Assembly: GCA_037349105.1 (NCBI GenBank)
Contig: JAYJMM010000009.1
Location: forward strand, 4,523,001 to 4,587,000
DNA: 64,000 nucleotides
Direction of reading: 5' to 3'
Origin: Limnomonas spitsbergensis
Lineage: Eukaryota > Chlorophyta > Chlorophyceae > Chlamydomonadales
Below, piece by piece: positions 51,333 to 61,590 of this stretch (position 1 is the stretch's first letter; every line of letters begins with the position of its first letter). The notes under the pieces are model-generated. The model saw nothing but the letters and a program-made list of their open reading frames with translations. It searched no databases and was not told the origin of the DNA. Made by a program: the position numbers and the translations under genes.

Positions 51333-53750
51333 ATCCCGTCACTCAAGCACACAATCATTCTTGTACCCGGTGCGAAGCCCCCTTTCCGAAGGAACTGTCG
51401 CCTTTCTCCCAGTGAAATGATCGAGCTCAAGTCACAAGTTACCGAACTCCTAGCGAAGGGAATCATCACCCCTATCAATACTCCATACGGAGCTCCAGTC
51501 CTCTTTGTCAAGAAACCAAGCGGTGGCTTCAGGTTTTGCCTTGATTACCGAGCCCTCAATGAAATAACTCTCAAGCTCCGCTATCCGCTACCGCGCATTG
51601 ATGACCTGCTGGATGCAGCCCGCGGTGCCACTTGTTACTCCAGCCTTGACATGGCAGGTGGCTTTCACCAGCTGCTGATTTCCGAGGAAGACGTGCCTAA
51701 AACCGCGTTCGCGACACCATTCGGTCACTATGCATGGCGATGTCTGCCTATGGGACTTTCCAACGCGCCCAGCCAGTACCAGAGTACTGTTAACAAGATC
51801 TTCCAGTCCCTGTCCTTCGTGCTGATTTACATCGATGACATCCTCATCCTGTCGCAATCCCCAGCAGAACATCTAGACCACTTGAACCAGGTGTTTACGA
51901 AGATTCGTGAAGCCGGGCTGCAAGTTCGCTTTTCGAAGTGCAGATTTTTACAAGAACAAGTCAAATACCTAGGCCACATTCTTTCCAAAGAGGGAGTGCG
52001 CGCAGACCCAGAAAAACTTCGTACCCTGACCGAGTGGGAATTCCCAACCAATGCCACAGGCATACTCCAATTCCTGGGACTTGCGAATTATTTTCGCAAA
52101 TTCGTACCTAACCTGTCGCGACTAGCGGCTCCCCTGCACCAGCTCACCAAGAAAAAAGTACAATTCACCAAGGGCGAAGATGCCATCCTAGCATTTGAAG
52201 CCATCAAGGAGGTGTTAGCTTCACCTCCAGTCCTAGCGTACCCGAATCCAGACTTGCCCTACGAACTAGTATCTGACGCATCCATGACAGGTTGCGGTGC
52301 AGTACTCACCCAGCAGGGCCGACCAGTCGCGTACTTCTCCTCCAAGTTCAGCCCAGCCGAGCATAATTACACCACAGGTGAACAAGAAATTCTAGGAATC
52401 ATCGAGGCACTGAAAGAATGGCGCTGCTATCTTGAGGGAAGCCAAGGACTTTCAATTGTCACTGATCACAATCCCTTGACATTTTTCACCAAGCAACCGA
52501 CCCTGTCCAGAAGACAAGCGCGATGGAGCGAATTCATGTCGAGGTTCCAGTTTTCAGTCCGCTACCGGCCCGGTGCAACCAACCCTGCTGACTCCCTGTC
52601 GAGATTGCCATACCACGGTGAAGCAGCAGCGCTCATGCTTTTCGCGATCACAGTAAACGAGTCCAGTCCAGACCTCATGCAGCAAATAAAAGCTGAATCC
52701 CTGACAGATCTAGATTTCAAGGACCCAACTGTCACAAAACAGTGGTCACTCCAGCATGGCTACTGGTCATTCCGCGGTCGAATCATTGTTCCAGCCACTG
52801 TCCGAGCACGTGTCCTGAAAGAGCACCATGCAACCCTCATTGCCGGCCATTTCAGCTGGACCAAGACCCTAGACTTGATTCAGCGACAGTTCTGGTGGCC
52901 CAGCATGGCTGCTGATGTCCAACAGTTCGTGTCCACATGCCAAACATGCCAAGCAAACAAGGCCTCATGCAAACGACCGTATGGGTTGCTCCAGCCCTTG
53001 CCCATCCCAGACACTAGGTGGCACACTGTCACTATGGACTTCGTGTTCGATCTTCCCATGTCTTCAGAGAAAAACGATGGAATCATGGTCATTGTTGACA
53101 AGCTTACCAAGTATGTCTGCCTAGCACCAGTCCAGAAATCCAGTACCTCAGAGGACATAGCACGAGCCTTTATCAAACATGTTTACCAACACCATGGCCT
53201 ACCGAAAAATATTATATCGGATCGAGATGTGCGTTTTACCTCACAGTTCTGGCGCAATATGTGCACCCGCATGCGAATCGAGCCGCGTTTTTCAACTGCT
53301 TTCCACCCTCAAACCGATGGGCAAACCAAGCGCATGAACCGAGTCGTTGAAGAAATGCTGAGGCATTTCATTGATGGAAATCATGTCACATGGGAAGAAC
53401 TCTTGCCCATAGTCGCCCTGACTAAAAATAATGCAAAATCCAGCGTCACCGGACAGAGCCCATTTTACTTGAACACCGCAAGGCACCCAAACACACCCTT
53501 GTCTGTCCAGATGCCTGACAAGCAAATCCCAGCCCTTGATGCGGTATTCGCAGACCTAGACATCACATTTGTACGAGTCAAGCAGCTTTTGCGCTCTGCC
53601 CGCTCTGAAAAGACAGACAGAAAACGTACGCTGATTCAAGATACCGAGCACCATACTCCTTTAAAACAGGAGATCAAGTCATGGTCTCCACCAGAAATTT
53701 CAAGTACAAGGCAGGTGTTCAGAAATTGCATCCCAAGTACATTGGCCTAG
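51333..53750 (+). CDS. Gypsy pol: reverse transcriptase, RNase H, integrase
   Basis: The ORF begins at ATG 51417, but the same frame is coding from about 51333 ('HTIILVPGAKPPFRRNCRLSPSE'-like), joined to 51079-51330 by a frame change. RT: 'KGIITPINTPYGAPVLFVKK', 'FCLDYRALNEIT', 'SSLDMAGGFHQ', 'LPMGLSNAPSQYQ', 'LIYIDDILI' (YIDD). RNase H: 'VSDASMTGCGAVL', 'TGEQEILGII', 'IVTDHNPL'. Integrase: zinc-binding HHCC ('HHATLIAGH', 'CQTCQ'), 'TMDFVFDLP' (first Asp), 'IISDRDVRF' (second Asp), then 'TDGQTKRMNRV', where the family has Glu in place of this Lys. The triad is therefore D-D-35-K and the integrase should be inactive. The frame ends at 53750 after leaving the chromodomain frame. Confidence 0.9.
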   Translation: MPSLKHTIILVPGAKPPFRRNCRLSPSEMIELKSQVTELLAKGIITPINTPYGAPVLFVKKPSGGFRFCLDYRALNEITLKLRYPLPRIDDLLDAARGATCYSSLDMAGGFHQLLISEEDVPKTAFATPFGHYAWRCLPMGLSNAPSQYQSTVNKIFQSLSFVLIYIDDILILSQSPAEHLDHLNQVFTKIREAGLQVRFSKCRFLQEQVKYLGHILSKEGVRADPEKLRTLTEWEFPTNATGILQFLGLANYFRKFVPNLSRLAAPLHQLTKKKVQFTKGEDAILAFEAIKEVLASPPVLAYPNPDLPYELVSDASMTGCGAVLTQQGRPVAYFSSKFSPAEHNYTTGEQEILGIIEALKEWRCYLEGSQGLSIVTDHNPLTFFTKQPTLSRRQARWSEFMSRFQFSVRYRPGATNPADSLSRLPYHGEAAALMLFAITVNESSPDLMQQIKAESLTDLDFKDPTVTKQWSLQHGYWSFRGRIIVPATVRARVLKEHHATLIAGHFSWTKTLDLIQRQFWWPSMAADVQQFVSTCQTCQANKASCKRPYGLLQPLPIPDTRWHTVTMDFVFDLPMSSEKNDGIMVIVDKLTKYVCLAPVQKSSTSEDIARAFIKHVYQHHGLPKNIISDRDVRFTSQFWRNMCTRMRIEPRFSTAFHPQTDGQTKRMNRVVEEMLRHFIDGNHVTWEELLPIVALTKNNAKSSVTGQSPFYLNTARHPNTPLSVQMPDKQIPALDAVFADLDITFVRVKQLLRSARSEKTDRKRTLIQDTEHHTPLKQEIKSWSPPEISSTRQVFRNCIPSTLA

Positions 53751-54088
53751 TCCAGATCCTGTCAATGAAACAAGGAGGCACCGCTGCGAAACTAGCATTG
53801 CCTGCCAATTACGAACGAGTTCACCCAGTTTTTCATGTATCCTTGCTCAAGCCCTTCCAATCCTCAAGCGATTCCATGCTTGTACCCGCTGGACCTGAAA
53901 TGGAAGACGGCCTTCCTTTCTATCAAGTTGAGGCACTCTTGTCCCACCGAATCCGCAAGGTTGGCAAAAAGAAAATCAAACAAGTCCTAGTCAAGTGGAA
54001 AGCATACGACGACACCCACAATTCATGGGAACCGCTCGCTAACCTCACTCCAGCCGTGCTCGAGCAACCTAAAACATTTCGCAAGTAA
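53656..54088 (+). CDS. Gypsy pol C-terminus: integrase tail and chromodomain
   Basis: In the -1 frame relative to the integrase. 'FKTGDQVMVSTRNFKYKAG', 'KLHPKYIGLVQIL' and 'VHPVFHVSLLKPF' form the usual GPY/F-like tail. Residues 'YQVEALLSHRIRKVGKKKIK', 'VLVKWKAYDDTHNSWEPLANL' form a chromodomain with the aromatic/Trp positions expected for histone-tail binding. Conventional ATG-type ORF calls start at 53681. Entry from the integrase frame would use the 'T TTA AAA' heptamer at 53660-53666. A chromodomain normally guides integration to heterochromatin. Confidence 0.85.
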
Positions 54089-54324
54089 TGTTGCAGCCTT
54101 CCTTGTCATTAAGGGAACATATTTAACACTGTCCAAGTGTCTCTTATTTACCAGCCTAGCCCAGACTATTCTCTCCAGATCTTGCCAAGCAGAATTAAAA
54201 TCCAGCCTAGCAAATGAAAAAAAAATCGGGTCAAGTCATGTAAATTTACAAGATTAATCCCTGTCTTACCAGCCGAGTTATCCAGCTACAAGTCGCTACA
54301 GCCTACGCTCCTTGCAGCGCGTTA

Positions 54325-54347
54325 TGCACGCAGCAAAGGGGGAGGTG
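54325..54347 (+). promoter_or_regulatory. Polypurine tract
   Basis: 'gcagcaaagggggaggtg' directly precedes the 3' LTR, as required for plus-strand priming. Confidence 0.7.
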
Positions 54348-54772
54348 TGTAGTGGTCTTGGACCCCCCAGTCCAGTTAACTCAGTACATGTCTCCTAGTA
54401 TCCAGTACGCGAACACAACCGTTGTCACACTGCGTAGCTAACAGTGTGAGAGCAGTTGCGTGTCGTTAAGATCTCTAACAACCTTCGGTTGTACGACATG
54501 AACCTTCCAGCCTTTAGAGCCTTATCCGGGCTTGCCATCTGCCGAGCGCCTACATAAGTGCGCCCCGCTAGTAAACCGGGAGTCTCTCGACAGAGATAAG
54601 TTCATTCTACCAAGCTCAATACTTGGCTCCCACTTGCAAACCCTTCAGCCAACGCCCCAGTCCCGGAGTCGACATAGCTCCCACGCACCACGTGCGCCTC
54701 CCTAGTCTTCCAGCCCAGCCTCTAGCCTAGTATCAGTAGTCTTTGTCCCCTCCCGGACAGTAGATCACTTCA
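54348..54772 (+). repeat. 3' LTR
   Basis: 425 bp, appears identical to 48758-49182; followed by target duplication 'caacc'. Confidence 0.95.
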
Positions 54773-57257
54773 CAACCTGCGGGGGGCAGTGGGGGGATGG
54801 GGAGGGGGGCAGTGGGAGGATGGGGAGGGGGGTGCTTGTATTGTGACATTCTCTCTTGATTCCGTATCTGGAAAGTCCACAGACTGATACGAGGAAATTT
54901 TGAGCTCCGAAGCCAAACCTGCCATGTTACCCCCCTGATACTGTCTGTCCAAAATACTATATCGGACAATATGATATGATATGATGGCCCAAAATACTAT
55001 AATGTGCTACCTCCCAACCTCTAGGCTGGCGGGTGCGGGTGGTTGGAATAATCCCCCCAGTGCCCGTGTGGCGTTCCTAAAGCTACTAGGTCTGAGATGG
55101 AATACTGATGTACATGTGATGTACATCTGGACTGTGCAATGGATGATATACCGCATCCTAAGGAGGCACAGACAGGATAGAGCGAGGCGGTGCTCTTTAC
55201 AACATAACTACTATAGTTCATCTGCACCAGGTGTGCAGGTAGCTACAGCCCTCCCAACACAGCATGAAAGGGATCCACCCAGCGATCGGGCGTGTCCACT
55301 TGCTCACGGCCTGCATGCATAGAGTCTGAGATTCTGAACGAGCACTTGGACTGCGACACGCGCACCGACCGACCAAAGGCTGGTGAAGGTGGGTGCTTCG
55401 TTTCCCATCGGCCCAGTGAGTTGCAGCTGCCAGGTAATCAGGCGGAGAGTGATAAAAAATAAAAGAGATGCATTCCATCAGGGCACCCCATGATCTTCAG
55501 TTTTTGAGCTTGATGAGAGCACTACAGACTGGAACTAGTCTTAAATTGGCTTTGGCTATGGGGGTTTAGTTGGGGGGGAGGGGGGGAGGGGCATTTCGGG
55601 GAGGATGTGCAGTTCCCACCAGGGGTTCCCGATGTCCCTCCACATCCATGATGGAAGATTCCCAATGTCCCCCCACATCCATCATGGCAGATTTAACTGG
55701 TTTCGGATCGGGCATTCTTTTACCAGAAGGGCATTTTTACGAGTCATGCACCAAGGCCTAACAGCGTTCAAAGTCTCCACCCCTGCTTGAATATACACAA
55801 CATCAGTTTCCATAATTCTGTCCAATCTAATCAAGGTCAAAGCTGATCACCCTTCTAGCCCGCTCCCGTCGGTATAGATTCCCCTATTTCCCTTGCGCGA
55901 GCTAATATAAAGAAGTCGTCCTTGCGCTCGTGGGCCTCTTCAATAAAGAAACATAGGACGGACGGCACCGGCGCGGCTGCTGGAAGCAAGGTGCGTGCGG
56001 TGACCACGATGCCATTTTGGCGTCACGTGTTCGTGTTTTTCCTGTCATTGGGTCCCTCTCGATGCGATGCACGCTGGCAGGCTGCTATGCTGGCCAGTAT
56101 GATTTCGAGTCACAAGATGGTTATATTACATGAGCGTGGGGTACAGATTTCCTGTGAAAGAAAGAGAAGTTAGGGACAATTAGCGGACATTACCCACGTA
56201 AGTTGCTGACGTCAATGAAGTTGCTGACGTCAGCACTGCTGGCATCAGATGGCATCTCTGGCTACATCTGCTGACCTAGGCATGCTGACCAGGGTGGGCT
56301 GACTTAATCTGGCCAGCACTTGTGTTTGCCGAGCTGCCCCCTGCCCCCCAACGCCGATATGGCTGGGTGTTTGACTGCTTGTCATTATGAGGCACCAGCA
56401 TGGCTTCTGCTTGCCAGGGAGGTGAATTTGCTCATGGGTCAGCAGAAAGACCCTGAGGATGGCTGGTGACAAGGCCTATTGGGCCCCCCAGCAACGAGAT
56501 AGGATTTCCTTCACCGAGGACAGCGCAAAAACCGAGGAATACCTAAATATTCTACCGTATTGATGTTCTATCATGAATGCACCCACCCAAAAGCCCTTAT
56601 CTTTAGGAACAGGTAGGGCCGAGAATACAAACATAAGCAACTGGGGATGCCATCTATCACTCTGGTTCGGGTAATGCATACCTGTTTTATGCTCCTGGAG
56701 CATGATACAGGCATTCATGCATGCATGCCATATTGTTTAAATCAACAAACGGAACTGACCAGGTTTTCCACACAACAATTGTTTTGTTTAGTTGGTCTTG
56801 ATATCCGTCAGAGCAGACACACACATTTTTTCATTACCAACGATCCTCTCTTTGGTCGAACTGTGGCAATGTCCTTCGGGGCCTGCCAAGGTGCGAAAGT
56901 TGGGTCATATCACTCATAAGAGACAGGACGATTTACCGTAGTCGCTGTCCAGGGGGGGAAGGGGGGCAAACAGTTACCCATATACACCCTATCCTCATAA
57001 GTTTCTGAGCTTAATGAGAGCTTCCTAAATCTGGTCTGAAACTAATTTTGACCCAGGGCGTGGCGTCAATATAGGCTGAGGGACACCTTAAAATGGCAAA
57101 TGTGGACATCGTTTTTTTTGTAGGCATCACATAGAGAAGATCCTCCACACCGCTGCGTTCCTTATATCAAATACTGTTGTTTCACATCAAAAAATAAGAT
57201 ACCCCCCCCTCTAATTCTCCACTCGCTCTACCTGAATAGCTACCACATTCATGACCC
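54773..57257. other. No gene recognised
   Basis: 54780-54830 has 'gggggcagtgggaggatggg' repeats. Scattered ORFs of 60-113 codons (for example 54981-55322, 55922-56173) have no domain. 56205-56240 repeats 'gttgctgacgtca'. No RNA gene seen. Confidence 0.4.
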
Positions 57258-57259
57258 TA

Positions 57260-57451
57260 TTGTAGATTTGATTTGCCTTCCCTCATAATTAACGTTGTTT
57301 GGGGTTGAGGGATCCACACAATTACTAATGATCGATTGTCAACGCCAGATTTCAGTCAGGAAATAAGAGTTTTGGTCGAAAATTTGCCCTGAGGACAGCA
57401 TTAAAAGAAATCATATTTTCATATCCGAGGGAAGGCAAATCAAATCTACAG
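57260..57451 (+). mobile_element. TA-flanked MITE, Tc1/mariner-like, copy 3
   Basis: The best-preserved copy: inverted ends of about 24 bp ('GTAGATTTGATTTGCCTTCC' at the left and its complement at the right), TA on both sides, 192 bp, no ORF. The left end reads TTGTAG and the right end complement CTGTAG. Confidence 0.82.
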
Positions 57452-57453
57452 TA

Positions 57454-57682
57454 GCCACCACTTTCATTTCCATAAATTACCCAGTGTGCCCCCTTCTCTT
57501 GGATGCTCCACCATCCAATACCGCCCCTTATTAAGTTGTCGTGATCTGGCTTACCCACAATACCCAGATGGTGTGACATGACCCTACACCCCCGCCCGCA
57601 TTCAGGTCATCATGAGCATGGTGAAGGATAAAGAAGTCACGGACTTGCTCTCCATGAAGATAAACTGTGAGTCCAGTCCGTC
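57454..57682. other. No gene recognised
   Basis: Short unique spacer between two MITEs; includes the target duplication 'agtccgtc' (57675-57682). Confidence 0.4.
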
Positions 57683-57878
57683 CAGGGATACCCAGTACAG
57701 CCGTTTGGGTTCAAATCCCGTACCGTTAACCGTATCGTTTCACACCGTTTAACAACACCATCCCGTGTTAAAACACCGTGTCAGTCATTTTCTCACGCGC
57801 CCGGCCACTTGGCTGTACCGTGTTTGTATCCGTACCGTACCGTGTCACCGCACCGTATTTCCGTACAGGGTAACCCTG
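57683..57878 (+). mobile_element. Short hAT MITE related to the 14.7- and 16.7-kb elements
   Basis: 196 bp. Begins 'CAGGGATACCCAGTAC' and ends 'GTACAGGGTAACCCTG', with inner 'CCGTACCG' units as in the longer elements. Perfect 8-bp target duplication 'agtccgtc' on both sides. It keeps only the ends of the longer elements. Confidence 0.88.
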
Positions 57879-57929
57879 AGTCCGTCACTCCTACAACTGA
57901 CTGGCCTCAGAGAGTGATACCCTTCCACC

Positions 57930-58890
57930 CGTCACCTAGTATGTGACTCAACCCTGCGTGTAACATGCCGCCCCTCAACCAGCAGTGTGTAGCACTCATA
58001 CCTGCATTTAAAAACCCAAACCTCAACCAGTAAAGGACACTCATACCTGCATTCCAAGTCCCACACCTCAACCAGTGTGTGGCACTCATACCTGCATTCA
58101 AAATCCCAGACCTCAACCAGTGTGTGGCACTCATACCTGCATTCCAAGTCCCACACCTCAACCAGTGTGCGGCACTCATACCTGCATTCAAAATCCCAAA
58201 CCTCAACCAGTAAAGGACACTCATACCTGCATTCCAAGTCGCCACACCTCAACCAGTGTGTGGCACTCATACCTGCATTCAAAATCCCACACCTCAACCA
58301 GTGTGTGGCACTCATACCTGCATTTAAAATCCCAAACCTCAACCAGTGTGTGGCACTCATACCTGCATTCCAAATCCCAAACCTCAACCAGTATGTGACG
58401 GTCATACCTGCATTCAATATCCCAGACCTCAACCAGTGTGTGACACTCAAACTTGCATTCAAATCCCACACCTCACCCGGTGTGTGGCACTCAAACTTGC
58501 ATTCAAATCCCACACCTCTACCAGTGTGTGACACTCAAACTTGCATTTAAATCCCACACCTCAACCAGTGTGTGACACTCAAACTTGCATTCAAATCCCA
58601 CACCTCACCCAGTGTGTGGCACTCATACCTGCATTCAAAATCCCACACCTCTACCAGTGTGTGACACTCATACCTGCATTAAAAATCCCAGACCTAAACC
58701 AGTGTTTGACACTCAAACTTGAATTCAAATCCCACACCTCACCCAGTGTGTGACACTCAAACTTGAATTCAAATCCCACTCCTCAACCAGTGTGTGGCAC
58801 TCATACCTGCATTCAAAATCCCACACCTCGACCAGTTACCAGTGTGACACTCATACCTGCAATCAAAATCCCACACCTGAACCATTCACA
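57930..58890 (+). repeat. 45-bp minisatellite (about 20 units)
   Basis: Units of 'caaccagtgtgtggcactca' plus 'tacctgcattcaaaatccca' with 44-46-bp length variants. ORFs on both strands (for example 57932-58534 minus, 58077-58550 plus) come from the repeat. Another short array follows directly. Confidence 0.93.
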
Positions 58891-58904
58891 CTTATATCCG
58901 CTAC

Positions 58905-60751
58905 CCATCTCCCACCTGCTCCTCTCCCACCTGCTCCTCTCCCACCTGCCCCTCTCCCACCTGCCCATTTCCCACCTGCCCATCTCCCACCTGCCCACCA
59001 CCCCCCTGCCCATCACCATCCTGCCCATCTCCCACCTGCCCACCTCCCCCCTGCCCATCTCCCACCTGCCCATCTCCCACCTGCCCCTCTCCCACCTGCC
59101 CCTCTCCCACCTGTCCCTCTCCCTCCAGCCCACCTCCCCCCTGCCCACCTCCCACCTGCCCATCTCCATTCTGCCCCTCTCCTTCCTGCCCACCTCCCCC
59201 CTGCCCACCTCCCCCCTGCCCCCCTCCCCCCCTGCCCACCTCCCACCTGCTTACCTCGCCCCTGCCCACCTCCCACCTGCCCACCTCCCACCTGCCCACC
59301 TCCCACCCCTTATCCCACCTGCCCATCCCCCACCTGCCCATCCCCCACCTGCCCACCTCCCCCCTGCCCCCCTCCCCCCTGCCCACCTCCCCCCTGCCCA
59401 CCTCCCTCCTGCCCATCTCCCACCTGCCCATCTCCCACCTGCCCCTCTCCCACCTGTCCATATCCCACCTGCCCACCTTCCACCTGCCCATATCCCACCT
59501 GCCCACCTCCCACCTGCCCATCTCCCACCTGCCAATCTCCCACCTGCCCCTCTCCCTGCTGCCCCTCTCCCTCCTGCCCATCTTCCACCTGCCCATCTCC
59601 ATCCTGCCCCTCTCCTTCCTGCCCCTCTCCTTCCTGCCCACCTCCCCCCTGCCCACCTCCCCCCTGCCCACCTCCCCCCTGCCCACCTCCCCCCTGTCCA
59701 CCTCCCTCCTGCCCATCTCCCACCTGCCCATCTCCCACCTGCCCATCTCCCACCTGCCCATCTCCCACCTGCCCATCTCCCACCTGCTCCTCTCCTTCCT
59801 TCCCACCTCCCCCCTGCCCACCTCCCCCCTGCCCACCTCCCCCCTGTCCACCTCCCCCCTGCTTACCTCCCCCCTGCCCCTCTCCCACCTGCCCTTCTCC
59901 CTCCTGCCCACCTCCCACCTGCCCATCTCCCACCTGCCCATCTCCCACCTGCCAATCTCCCACCTGCCCCTCTCCCTGCTGCCCCTCTCCCTCCTGCCCA
60001 TCTTCCACCTGCCCATCTCCATCCTGCCCCTCTCCTTCCTGCCCCTCTCCTTCCTGCCCACCTCCCCCCTGCCCACCTCCCCCCTGCCCACCTCCCCCCT
60101 GCCCACCTCCCCCCTGTCCACCTCCCCCCTGCCCACCTCCCACCTGCCCATCTCCCACCTGCCCATCTCCCACCTGCTCCTCTCCCCCCTGCCCCTCTCC
60201 CACCTGCCCTTCTCCCTCCTGCCCATCTCCCACCTGACCACCTCCCCCCTGCCCCTCTCCCTCCTGCCCATCTCCCACCTGCCCATCTCCCACCTGCCCA
60301 CCTCCCCCCTGCCCATCTCCCACCTGCCCATCTCCCACCTGCCCCTCTCCCTCCTGCCCATCTCCCACCTGCCCATCTCCCACCTGCCCATCTCCATCCT
60401 GCCCCTCTCCTTCCTTCCCACCTCCCCCCTGCCCACCTCCCCCCTGCCCACCTCCCCCCTGTCCACCTCCCCCCTGCTTACCTCCCCCCTGCCCACCTCC
60501 CACCTGCCCACCTCCCCCCTGCCCACCTCCCACCTGCCCATCTCCCACCTGCACATCCCCCACCTGTCCCCCTCCCCCCTGCCCACCTCCCCCCTGCCCC
60601 CCTCCCCCCTGCCCACCTCCCACCTGCCCACCTCCCACCTGCCCACCTCCCTCCTGCCCACCTCCCACCTGCCCACCTCCCACCTGCCCACCTCCCACCT
60701 GCCCATCTCCCACCTGCCCACCTCCCCCCTGCCCACCTCCCCCCTGCCCAC
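58905..60751 (+). repeat. 15-bp minisatellite, C-rich on this strand
   Basis: About 1.85 kb of 'cccacctgcccatct'-type 15-bp units. The unit is five codons and stop-free in several frames, so it keeps ORFs of up to 677 codons open on both strands; these are not called as genes. A block of about 180 bp at 59521-59700 recurs without visible change at 59941-60120, exactly 420 bp away, showing array-internal duplication. The complementary strand has regularly spaced GGG runs. Confidence 0.95.
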
Positions 60752-61504
60752 CAGGGCTCTACAAACCGGCCGGTTCCCAGACAGAATTGGACATAAGAAA
60801 AAAAAGCCGGGGAAAAGCGAGACGGGGGTTCCGGCGAAGCCGGAAAAAAAGGGGAAAGTATGAATGTTCTCCGGCTGTCGTGATTTGGGGCCGGAGGCCC
60901 ACAAACTCTTATCCGGCTCTTATTCTCCCCGGCTGTTCCATGTTTATTCCCTTGAACATACTCTCAGCACGCCATTATGGCTAGTGGTTCTAGAGAGCGG
61001 TTGTCTGCTAGCCAACCCTTCAACTTCGGCATGTGGTCGTTAGAGAAAGCGAAGGAGCTAGCCACGTCTCGTTTTCGAGGAGCAACGTCGCGAAGTCGAG
61101 GTTGAGATGGACCTCACCGAAACCGCCCCAGCCGAAAAAGACGAAACAGCCCCAGCCGAAACAGCCTCCTCTCTCGTCTCGCTGGCGATCTTCCCTCAGG
61201 CAGACGGCACCTTGAAAGCCTACCTGATATACGCCCTCGATTCCCTACCTCTTCCGACAGCTCCAAAAGAGGAGGATACCCTGTAGTTATGTGTGAGTGC
61301 AGGGTTGTGTCTAGGAGTGTCTTTTGAGACTAGAGAAGATCGAACAGTTTGTAATGAGCGGGAAGAAAAAATCAAAGTTTTCACACTGTTTTGGAAAACC
61401 GGACGGGAAAAAAAGATGACTCCGGCTCGGGAAAAAAAACCGGAGAGGGGGGGAAAAGTGCCCGGCTAAACCGGTCAGTTCCCAGACCCCATTGTAGACC
61501 CCTG
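60752..61504 (+). mobile_element. Second hAT-type non-autonomous element, inside the minisatellite
   Basis: 753 bp. Left end 'CAGGGCTCTACAAACCGG', right end 'CCATTGTAGACCCCTG', giving inverted termini CAGGG(c/g)TCTACAA. An inner 'CCGG..CGGTTCCCAGAC' unit is near both ends. Perfect 8-bp target duplication 'ctgcccac', which is part of the array unit. Interior short ORFs (60978-61107, 61033-61215) have no transposase motif. Distinct from the CAGGGTAACCC family. Confidence 0.86.
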
Positions 61505-61590
61505 CTGCCCACCTCCCACCTGCCCACCTCCCACCTGCCCACCCCCCACCTGCCCACCTCCCCCCTGCCCACCTTCCTCCCCTTATCCCA
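61505..61590 (+). repeat. 15-bp minisatellite, right remnant
   Basis: About five further units of the array split by the hAT insertion. Confidence 0.85.

Larger units (their letters stand above)
48758..54772 (+). mobile_element. Ty3/gypsy LTR retrotransposon with chromodomain (chromovirus type)
   Basis: 6015 bp bounded by 425-bp LTRs (48758-49182 and 54348-54772) that appear identical over their whole length. Both start TGTAGTGG and end CACTTCA. The flanking 5-bp target duplication is 'caacc' on both sides. After the left LTR comes a TGG-led primer-binding-site-like stretch, and before the right LTR a polypurine run. Gene order RT - RNase H - integrase - chromodomain is that of chromoviruses. 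The identical LTRs imply recent insertion, yet the coding part has frame changes and a substituted integrase residue. Confidence 0.95.

Noticed and set aside
57932..58534. 200-codon minus ORF with Trp/Cys-rich repeats
   Set aside because: Product of the 45-bp minisatellite; 45 is a multiple of three, which keeps frames open.
57930..58890. CRISPR-like array of 45-bp repeats
   Set aside because: The units are continuous with no unique spacers, and the host is eukaryotic.
58750..60904. Very long ORFs (495, 677, 667 and 467 codons) on both strands
   Set aside because: They are produced by a 15-bp stop-free minisatellite and have no non-repeat protein sequence of their own.
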